DNA of 57,010 bases, from the NCBI GenBank assembly GCA_943333275.1, contig CALQSQ010000027.1:1-57010 (forward strand). Direction: 5' to 3'. The notes beneath the pieces were generated by a model. It saw only the letters and a list, made by a program, of their open reading frames with translations. It was not told where the DNA came from and did no database searches. The DNA comes from Akkermansia muciniphila (GTDB lineage Bacteria; Verrucomicrobiota; Verrucomicrobiia; Verrucomicrobiales; V1-33). Shown here piece after piece: positions 50,677 to 57,010 of the stretch. The translations under genes were made by a program, and so were the position numbers. How positions within the stretch are numbered: position 1 is the stretch's first letter; each line of letters starts with the position of its first letter.

Positions 50677-52905
50677 ATGGAAATTTCCCTTCAAAAACGT
50701 CTCGAACAACATTTCAAGGCCCCAAAATACCAACCGCAGACCAAAAGCGAAATCGCGCGGGCGCTGCGCGTGTCCCCTGACGAACGAGCCGGATTGCGCC
50801 GTGCCCTGCAGGAATTGGAGCAGGCTGGGAAGATATTCAGCGGAGCCCACGGTCGCTACCGGTGGCAGCGCGACCAGCGCGGGACCCTCAAGGGCACCGT
50901 ATTTATAAGACTGGGTGGCGGGGGGACTCTGCTGGTGGATTTCACGGATCCGGCGACCACGACGATGGCGGCGACGCTCGGCCTGGAAGCCGGGGCGGCG
51001 CGCATTTCCATTGATGCCGGAGATTTGGGCACCGCGATGCAGGGGGATACGGTGCTTGCGCAGGTCAGAAAGGACGAACCGCAGGCTTGGTGGAGGCACG
51101 TGGCCGAGAAACGCAAGGCTCTGGAACAAATGAAGGACACGGGGGCCACACCCCTCATTGCCAAGGTCACCAAGGTGCTCACCCGCAAGCACAAGACGCT
51201 CGTGGGCGTGCTGCGCCGCAAGGAAAAATCCGTCTGGGTGGTGCCCGATGACGCGCTGCTGGCCGCAAAAGTGGAAATCCGCCCCGCGCCCGATGCCGAC
51301 TGCAAGGCGGGCGACAAAGTGGTGGTGGAAATCACCGACTGGCCGACGCACGATCGTGGACCCCGGGGACAGGTGCTGAAAAGGATCGGCAAGGTCGGCG
51401 ACCCGGGCGTGGACATGCTCGGCATCATTTATAAATACCACCTTCCGCAAGAATTTTCCCCTGCCGTGCTGGCCGAGGCGGAGCGCGTGCCGGAAAAAAT
51501 TGATCCCGGGGCCATCGCCGACCGCGAAGACTGGCGGCAGCGCGAAGTGATCACGATCGATCCCGCCGATGCCCGTGATTTCGACGATGCCATTGCCGTC
51601 ACGCACCTCCCCAATGGTGGCTGGGAGCTGGCAGTGCACATCGCGGATGTCTCGCATTACGTGACCCCGAAATCGGCGCTGGATCTGGAGGCCAAGGAGC
51701 GGGGAAACAGCATTTATCTGGCTGACCGGGTGATTCCCATGCTGCCCGAGCGTCTCAGCAATGGCGTTTGCAGCCTGCGTCCAAATGAGGATCGGCTGAC
51801 GCGTGCGGCGATTTTGACCTACGATGCGAAAGGCAACCGCACGGCTTCGCGATTTATCCGTGCGGTGATTTGCAGCAGGCAGCGGTACTCCTACGAGCAG
51901 GCCTATGATGTCATGGAGCCGTATTTAAAGAAACCCGAATCGGCACTGCGCGATCCTGCCGTCCCCCTCCCCGCGAGGGCCTGGGCGTTGGCATCGCTGC
52001 TGCGGAAACAGCGATTCGCCAATGGATCGCTCGACCTCGATTTCCCGGAGATCAAAGTGATGCTCGATCTGGATGGAAATCCCCTTGGCTTGAAAAAAAT
52101 CGAGCACGATGAAAGCCACCAGCTCATCGAGGAGTTCATGCTTCAGGCCAACGAAGCCGTGGCCGAGCAACTCCGTGCGGCGGGGAGACCGGCGGTGTAT
52201 CGGATTCATGAAGACCCGAACCCTGACAAGCTCGTGGACCTGAGGGAATTTCTCATGACCAATGGCATTCACACGGGGGATCTCAGCAACCGGCGGGAAC
52301 TGCAAAAGGCGCTGGAAATCATCAATTCCCGCGACGAATCCGCCGTGCTCAAACTGGCGGTGCTCAAAAGCATGAAACGCGCCAGCTATGGCACCGAGCC
52401 GCTCGGGCACTACGGACTCGCCAAGGACAACTACCTGCATTTCACCAGTCCTATCCGTCGCTATGCCGATCTGCTGGTGCATCGATCCCAGGCCAATTTG
52501 CTGTGGGGGGCGAAATATGCCGTGCCTGATTATGCGAAGCTCGGCGAGCTGTCCGAGCATCTGGCGATTACCGAACGCAATGCGGCCGAGGCGGAGACGC
52601 AGAGCAAGCGGATCAAGGAAATGGCGTATTTCACGCAATTGATTTCGGCCAAGAAACCGCCGAAATTCCAGGCGGCCATCAGCAGCGTGCGACGGATTGG
52701 ATTATTTATTGAATTATCGGAAGTGATGACCCGTGGCATTGTCCGGCATGAGGATCTCGGGCCGCATCATTTTGAATTCGATGCGAAGAAGGAGCAATAT
52801 GTTTGTGCGAAGCCGAAGCGGACGTTGAAGGTGGGGGATATCATCGATGTGGTGCCGATCGCGGTCGAGCATGACCGGGGGAGTGTGGCGTTTCGGTTGA
52901 TGTGA
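50677..52905 (+). CDS. rnr: Ribonuclease R (RNase II/R family 3-5 exoribonuclease)
   Basis: This 742-aa processive exoribonuclease acts on structured RNA. An N-terminal winged helix (about 1-70, KSEIARALRVSPDERAGLRR) precedes cold-shock-like OB folds (about 75-230). The RNB catalytic domain has ITIDPADARDFDDAIAV with the metal Asp residues (about 292-308), HIADVSHYVTPKSALD, YLADRVIPMLPERLSNG and HFTSPIRRYADLLVHRS, and a C-terminal S1 domain follows (ISSVRRIGLFIELSEVMTRG). There is no Lys-rich tail after S1, so it is a little shorter than E. coli RNase R. The hairpins before the start suggest post-transcriptional control. Confidence 0.95.
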   Translation: MEISLQKRLEQHFKAPKYQPQTKSEIARALRVSPDERAGLRRALQELEQAGKIFSGAHGRYRWQRDQRGTLKGTVFIRLGGGGTLLVDFTDPATTTMAATLGLEAGAARISIDAGDLGTAMQGDTVLAQVRKDEPQAWWRHVAEKRKALEQMKDTGATPLIAKVTKVLTRKHKTLVGVLRRKEKSVWVVPDDALLAAKVEIRPAPDADCKAGDKVVVEITDWPTHDRGPRGQVLKRIGKVGDPGVDMLGIIYKYHLPQEFSPAVLAEAERVPEKIDPGAIADREDWRQREVITIDPADARDFDDAIAVTHLPNGGWELAVHIADVSHYVTPKSALDLEAKERGNSIYLADRVIPMLPERLSNGVCSLRPNEDRLTRAAILTYDAKGNRTASRFIRAVICSRQRYSYEQAYDVMEPYLKKPESALRDPAVPLPARAWALASLLRKQRFANGSLDLDFPEIKVMLDLDGNPLGLKKIEHDESHQLIEEFMLQANEAVAEQLRAAGRPAVYRIHEDPNPDKLVDLREFLMTNGIHTGDLSNRRELQKALEIINSRDESAVLKLAVLKSMKRASYGTEPLGHYGLAKDNYLHFTSPIRRYADLLVHRSQANLLWGAKYAVPDYAKLGELSEHLAITERNAAEAETQSKRIKEMAYFTQLISAKKPPKFQAAISSVRRIGLFIELSEVMTRGIVRHEDLGPHHFEFDAKKEQYVCAKPKRTLKVGDIIDVVPIAVEHDRGSVAFRLM

Positions 52906-52940
52906 GGGGGGCAGGGAGGCGGGTTTGCTTGCGTGGGGAT

Positions 52941-52966
52941 GGGTCTCCTGACGTCGACCTCTATGG
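52941..52966. repeat. 26-bp dispersed repeat copy
   Basis: This segment (GGGTCTCCTGACGTCGACCT and the next six bases) matches 46234-46259 at 23 of 26 positions. It sits in the 78-base gap between the convergent rnr and anti-sigma-like genes. The flanking 24-bp inverted repeats seen at the other copy are not present here, so it looks like a fragment or a minimal form. Confidence 0.6.
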
Positions 52967-52983
52967 TGGCAGGGGCTTTGTGC

Positions 52984-55023
52984 TTATTCGGCTAGTTTGA
53001 GGAGGTAGTAGTGCACCTTGCCGTCAACGGTTGGGCCGGTCACGAGGGCTCCCTGGCCGGGAAAGAGGGAGAGGGAAATGTCCACGCCTGCTGGGGGTGC
53101 GGGTGGGGCGACAACACTGGTGCCAAAATCCGTGAGCCGAGTAAGACCAGCATCAATGGGTTCATCGCCTAATGCGATTGTTTCAGCAGGCACGTCTTCG
53201 AAAGAATATTCTCCCAATGTCTGGATGCGTGCGGTTTGCGTATCAGTAGCAATGGCTGGGGCAGAGGGCGTGAGATTGATGGCGCCGGAGATTTTCAGCA
53301 ATTCGCCGGAGCGTGCGAGTGCGAGATTCGCCCGACTGGAGGGGGCCGGGGCCGCCCTGAAGGACCAGGTTGCGGTAACGTCGGGCGCGGTGGGGCTGTT
53401 GGAGGTTACTTCAATCCAGGAGAGGGGTTCGCTTTGGCTATTGGAATCGAAGGCGGCACCGACCATCGGAGTTTGCAGGGATGGCAAATCGATCCAGGAA
53501 CTCCCGGTAGGAATCGTAGAGGTAAACTGGGTTGCGACCGAAAAGGACTGGGCTCCATTTTCCGGTCGGGTATCGACAAAAATGGAACTGAGTGCGGAAC
53601 CCCGGTAGGATTCCGTCAGAGCGTTCAATTCATCGCCGACGATGACCCGGTCTTTCGCCAGTGGTGCCTGATTGGCGGCGAAGGTGTAATCGGTGATCGT
53701 CAGTTTCGGTTCGATGGTGGCGGCTTTTGGCAATTGGTTCAGAATCTCCAGTTGATGGAACCCGCGCGGGGAAGTCTGGAGGTTGATCTTGTAAGCCATC
53801 GACGTGGGCACAAACCCTCCGGCACCATTCACGATATACCGTCCGTTTGTTCCAGAGTTTAAATTCATGAAATGGGTGCCCGCATAGCTGAAGAATTGGT
53901 TGGCGTCTGGTGCGGAGGACTGAGGGAGCGTGAAGGTGATCGCGTTACCAAAGTAATCGGCAGCATTTTGCTCCTGCACAGGCATCACCGCCGTTACCTC
54001 TGATCCCTTGGGCCAGTCGATTCCGGATTGGAGGATGCGGATGGCGGCGAGTGGGGTGGGATTGGGATCGGAGCTGGAATTGATGATGTGATCGCTGGCT
54101 ATACCATCCATACTGAAGTCAGCGACGGCAAGGTCGGCAATGGTCCGTTCCTCCCAGGTTGTCACCTGCTGAGCGATCTGGGGGCTGCTGACCAACGTTT
54201 CGCCGTTCACAAATGCCGCCGACAGCATGATCTCCCGGGCCTCGATTGCCGTGCTGGATTCCTTCATGGGCGTGAGGACCAATTTTTCCGGCTCAACGTG
54301 CACATCACATCCCGCAAGGGCTGCCAGGCCGCGGACCTGATCCAGCAGGGAACCGGGAGTGCACTGCAGGCGGACATTCTGGCGGGCCAGTTTCTCTTTT
54401 GATTCGGGATTCGCCGCGCGGATTTCCCAGGTGAGATTCCGATGTTTGTTCAAATGGTTGTGTTGGGGAAATTCCTTCTCCACAAGCGCGACCAGCCAAT
54501 CCTCCAGCGAGCGCTTCATGATCGGTTGTGCTCCCACGAAATATTTACGCAGCCAGGCTTCCAATTCACGATCCTGTTCGACGGATGGCGATTGGTCCGC
54601 GGTAGCGAGGGCGGGCGCTTCGACGCTGGCAACGCGCGGGGAGGTTTTCTTGCGCGGATTGGCTTCCGCAAGCTGGGAAGCGCCATACCACACCGACGAG
54701 ATCCCCCAGAGAAACAGCCCCAACGCGACGACAGAGGCCACTTGTTTCCAATAGGGAAAGGGCCCGCGAATCACCTTTGTGGAGGGCTTCGCCACAGGCT
54801 TGAGTTGCTCGACGGTCATCAGCCTGGCCACGAGCGTTTCGTGGAATTTGCCAGCCGGTTGGTCGGCGAAAATTTCGCCTAAAAGTGCATCGAGCCGGGC
54901 TTGTTCGACGAATTGATCGGCCAGGGCGGGATCGTTCGCCAAAATCTGCGCGAGGCTACGTACCTCGGCGGGGTAGGTTTGGCCGGAGAAATAGGCATCA
55001 AGGAGATGGGAATCGGGGTTCAT
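52984..55023 (-). CDS. FecR/anti-sigma-like membrane protein with STN-like segment (679 aa)
   Basis: This is a membrane protein encoded 18 bases after the ECF sigma gene and probably its regulator. Residues 1-60 (DAYFSGQTYPAEVRSLAQIL, DQFVEQARLDALLGEIF) resemble the cytoplasmic anti-sigma region of PVC FecR-like proteins. One membrane helix lies at about 92-114 (QVASVVALGLFLWGISSVWY). After a helical section, residues 216-252 (NVRLQCTPGSLLDQVRGLAA, then LAGCDVHVEPEKLVLTPM) match the secretin/TonB short N-terminal (STN) pattern. The remaining 420 residues are beta-rich with no recognised domain. The architecture suggests an envelope sensor that releases the sigma factor; this is inference. Confidence 0.72.
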   Translation of the reverse strand: MNPDSHLLDAYFSGQTYPAEVRSLAQILANDPALADQFVEQARLDALLGEIFADQPAGKFHETLVARLMTVEQLKPVAKPSTKVIRGPFPYWKQVASVVALGLFLWGISSVWYGASQLAEANPRKKTSPRVASVEAPALATADQSPSVEQDRELEAWLRKYFVGAQPIMKRSLEDWLVALVEKEFPQHNHLNKHRNLTWEIRAANPESKEKLARQNVRLQCTPGSLLDQVRGLAALAGCDVHVEPEKLVLTPMKESSTAIEAREIMLSAAFVNGETLVSSPQIAQQVTTWEERTIADLAVADFSMDGIASDHIINSSSDPNPTPLAAIRILQSGIDWPKGSEVTAVMPVQEQNAADYFGNAITFTLPQSSAPDANQFFSYAGTHFMNLNSGTNGRYIVNGAGGFVPTSMAYKINLQTSPRGFHQLEILNQLPKAATIEPKLTITDYTFAANQAPLAKDRVIVGDELNALTESYRGSALSSIFVDTRPENGAQSFSVATQFTSTIPTGSSWIDLPSLQTPMVGAAFDSNSQSEPLSWIEVTSNSPTAPDVTATWSFRAAPAPSSRANLALARSGELLKISGAINLTPSAPAIATDTQTARIQTLGEYSFEDVPAETIALGDEPIDAGLTRLTDFGTSVVAPPAPPAGVDISLSLFPGQGALVTGPTVDGKVHYYLLKLAE

Positions 55024-55041
55024 GAGAGAGTGGGGGTGGAA

Positions 55042-55560
55042 TCAGATCTCATGGGTGAGTTGGCGTTTCACACATTCCGCCAGCGATGCGCGCAGACGTG
55101 AAAGCAGTTGGTGCACGGAATCCACACTACTGCCGAGACGTGTGGCGATGACCCCGGCGCTTTGACCGCTCTCGTATTTCAGGGTCAGCGCCTGCCGGGC
55201 GCGCTCGGGTAATTTTTCCAAACAAATGCGCAACGCGGCCTCACGCACCGCTGAGTCTCCGGAGTCGGAGCGGTCATACGCATCGCAGACCGCATCCACG
55301 GCCTCGGGTGGCAGCGAGAGCGGTCTGCGGGCATCGGCGCGCCAGGATTGCTTGATTTTGTTACCGGCAATTCCGCGGGCCCAGGCACCGAAGGGTCGCG
55401 TGGGATCGAAATCTGAGAAGGACTTCCAAAGGCTCAGGGCCGTCTCCTGAAAGATATCCTCGCGCGCCTGGCTGTCGCGGACCAGTGAGCCGATGAATCC
55501 ACGCAAATCCCGCTCCTGGGCGAGGAATAGTTTCAGGAATTCAGTGGGAGAATCGGACAT
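55042..55560 (-). CDS. ECF-type RNA polymerase sigma factor (sigma-70 family)
   Basis: This is a 172-aa sigma factor. Region 2 spans about residues 8-75, with the core-binding DLRGFIGSLVRDSQAREDIF, FQETALSLWKSFSDFD and the -10-recognition segment FGAWARGIAGNKIKQ. Region 4 spans about 110-165, with LEKLPERARQALTLKYESG and the helix-turn-helix SAGVIATRLGSSVDSVHQLL. It is of the verrucomicrobial/planctomycetal subgroup that pairs with FecR-like membrane proteins, as with the next gene downstream. It is divergent from the NPCBM/dehydrogenase gene, which may be a target. Confidence 0.93.
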   Translation of the reverse strand: MSDSPTEFLKLFLAQERDLRGFIGSLVRDSQAREDIFQETALSLWKSFSDFDPTRPFGAWARGIAGNKIKQSWRADARRPLSLPPEAVDAVCDAYDRSDSGDSAVREAALRICLEKLPERARQALTLKYESGQSAGVIATRLGSSVDSVHQLLSRLRASLAECVKRQLTHEI

Positions 55561-55746
55561 GGCAACAGGGTGGTGATGCTACTCTTTCACACTCACCCCG
55601 ATTTCCTGACAGGCATTTTGAAAAAAAGTTTCCCCATCCCCATTTTACCCTTTACGCGGATAGTGTTGATCGGGCGGTTGCAGGGGGCGGCGGATTGCTG
55701 TTCAGACCGGGTGTCGAACCACCTATTCCATCCAACCAACTCAACT

Positions 55747-57010
55747 ATGCGCTGCTCTCTCTCCCTGACCCTGCTGCCCAGTCTCTTTCTGGCCTCTCCG
55801 CTCTTTGCCGATCTGCATCCGGTGGGCAAACCAGTCGCTCCCGCCGCGCCAGCAGCCACCAGTAAGGACGGTGCCAAGCCTTTGTTCAAAAGCCATGTGG
55901 TGACTTCGGAAACCGTAGGGCATGCCGTGGATATCGATGTGGATCTGAAGGGCGCGAGCAAATTGTATCTGGTGGTGACCGATGGGGGAAATGGATTCAC
56001 CGCCGACTGGAGCGCATGGATTGAGCCGCGGATTACCGGAGATTTCGGTGAGAAAAAACTCACGGAAATCCCCTGGGTCAGCGCCGAAACCGGCTTTGGT
56101 AAGGTGGGCGTCAACGTCAACGTGCAGGGGCAGCCGATCACGGTCAATGACAAGCCGGTCGCCTATGGCATCGGCACACATGCCAACTCGGTGATCGAAT
56201 TTGATCTGCCTGCGGGAACGAAAAATTTCAAGGCGAAGGGCGGACTCGACAAGGGCGGAGTGGCCCAGGGCAACAGCACTTCGGTGGTCTTTGAAGTGTG
56301 GACGACCAAGCCGGTCATGGCGGTTTTGCCTCCCGGTGGCGGCGGATTTCAGGCGCCCGATGCCGCGCTGGTGGCGCTGGATGTGGCCGATGGATTGGAA
56401 GCCGCGACGTTTGCCGCGGAACCCATGCTCCTCAGCCCCAGCAGTATTGATATCGATGCCAGAGGCCGCGTCTGGGTGGCGGAAATCGTCAACTATCGTG
56501 GTCACGCAGGCAAGCGTCCCGAGGGGGATCGAATCCTCATTCTGGAGGACACGAATGGCGATGGCGCGGCTGATAAGTCGATTGTCTTCTACCAGGGCAA
56601 GGACGTGATGTCGCCGCATGGCGTCTGCGTGCTGGGGAACTCCTGCATTGTTTCCTCAGGGGATCATGTCCTGAAACTGACGGACACCGATGGCGATGAC
56701 AAGGCCGACAAGACCGAAGTGCTGTTCACCGGAATTCATGGCGCTCAGCACGATCACGGCATCCATGCCTTCCACTTTGGTCCCGATGGAAAATATTATT
56801 TCAACTACGGCAATGCCGGGGAGGACATCAGGGACAAGGATGGCAAGCCGATCACCGACATGGCTGGAAACGTGGTTAACAGCAGCCGCAAACCCTATCA
56901 GCAGGGCTGCATTTTCCGTTGCAATCCCGACCTGACCGAATTCGAAACGGTGGCGTGGAATTTCCGCAACAACTGGGAATGCAACGTGGATTCCTTTGGC
57001 ACCATTTTCC
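55747..57010 (+). CDS. NPCBM domain plus PVC-type membrane-bound dehydrogenase, truncated by the window edge
   Basis: The frame is open from the ATG at 55747 to the last base (421 full codons), so the 3-prime end is missing. The signal peptide is MRCSLSLTLLPSLFLASPLF, then ADL. Residues about 45-195 form an NPCBM-like sandwich (HAVDIDVDLKGASKLYLVVT, DWSAWIEPRI, GIGTHANSVIEFDLPAG). From about residue 210 the PVC-type dehydrogenase propeller begins (LEAATFAAEPMLLSPSSIDI, GRVWVAEIVNYRGHAGKRPE, GDRILILEDTNGDGAADKS, GIHAFHFGPDGKYYFNYGNA). Full-length relatives usually continue with HEAT-like repeats and a C-terminal cytochrome c. It is probably periplasmic and acts on sugars or alcohols; the substrate is unknown. 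Confidence 0.9.
   Translation, partial: MRCSLSLTLLPSLFLASPLFADLHPVGKPVAPAAPAATSKDGAKPLFKSHVVTSETVGHAVDIDVDLKGASKLYLVVTDGGNGFTADWSAWIEPRITGDFGEKKLTEIPWVSAETGFGKVGVNVNVQGQPITVNDKPVAYGIGTHANSVIEFDLPAGTKNFKAKGGLDKGGVAQGNSTSVVFEVWTTKPVMAVLPPGGGGFQAPDAALVALDVADGLEAATFAAEPMLLSPSSIDIDARGRVWVAEIVNYRGHAGKRPEGDRILILEDTNGDGAADKSIVFYQGKDVMSPHGVCVLGNSCIVSSGDHVLKLTDTDGDDKADKTEVLFTGIHGAQHDHGIHAFHFGPDGKYYFNYGNAGEDIRDKDGKPITDMAGNVVNSSRKPYQQGCIFRCNPDLTEFETVAWNFRNNWECNVDSFGTIF

Overview
The window looks like chromosomal DNA of a verrucomicrobium (PVC superphylum). The evidence is the protein content: DUF1552 and PSCyt1-DUF1549-DUF1553 proteins, a PVC-type NPCBM/dehydrogenase, a very large LamG/Ig/LTD/CotH secreted protein, a verrucomicrobial pseudopilin, and an ECF sigma factor paired with a membrane anti-sigma-like protein. 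GC content is high, and most start codons lack a clear Shine-Dalgarno sequence. I see no prophage, IS element or CRISPR array.

Layout. 0-1.65 kb (minus): a tightly packed operon of small helical proteins. Two have a WXG100-like W-x-D turn, and the operon runs off the left edge in a coiled-coil ORF, so it may be the start of a type VII-like/ESX-like secretion locus. 1.9-8.2 kb: a secreted two-domain alpha/beta hydrolase, an AAA+ ATPase, an outer-membrane barrel, an L,D-transpeptidase lipoprotein and prs. 8.3-18.8 kb: a DUF1552 protein, a dicarboxylate/amino-acid symporter, a NERD-like membrane protein, and a sugar ABC operon of binding protein, double ATPase and TIM-barrel epimerase with no permease. 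A methyltransferase, tRNA-Ser(UGA), an MFS transporter and a zinc-ribbon protein follow. 18.9-28.2 kb: a PSCyt1/DUF1549/LamG/DUF1553 protein, a YncE propeller-phosphoesterase and a SWIM-SNF2 helicase. 28.3-33.7 kb: a small secreted protein, a DJ-1/amidohydrolase pair, and a GntR-ABC-permease operon of the YtrA/B type behind a strong sigma70-like promoter. 33.7-44.4 kb: a Met-rich helical-repeat protein, the 2156-aa secreted LTD/CotH protein, and a PQQ-dehydrogenase/PKD/cytochrome c fusion. 44.4-52.9 kb: housekeeping genes argS, a class I aminotransferase, tpiA, pgk, a pseudopilin and rnr. 53-57 kb: an anti-sigma-like protein, an ECF sigma factor, and the start of an NPCBM/PVC-type dehydrogenase.

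The most striking observation is the sugar-binding lipoprotein at 14483-15526. Its two halves are in reversed order relative to RbsB-family proteins, so it reads as a circular permutation: the C-terminal lobe comes first, then an Ala/Pro linker, then the N-terminal lobe. The second is the WXG100-like operon at the left edge. Others are a pseudo-catalytic N-terminal domain in the secreted hydrolase, a 151-bp element bounded by perfect 24-bp inverted repeats between argS and the aminotransferase gene, part of which recurs near 52.95 kb, and an anti-sigma-like protein that carries a secretin/TonB short-domain-like segment.

All family calls come from reading motifs in the sequence. No database search was run.
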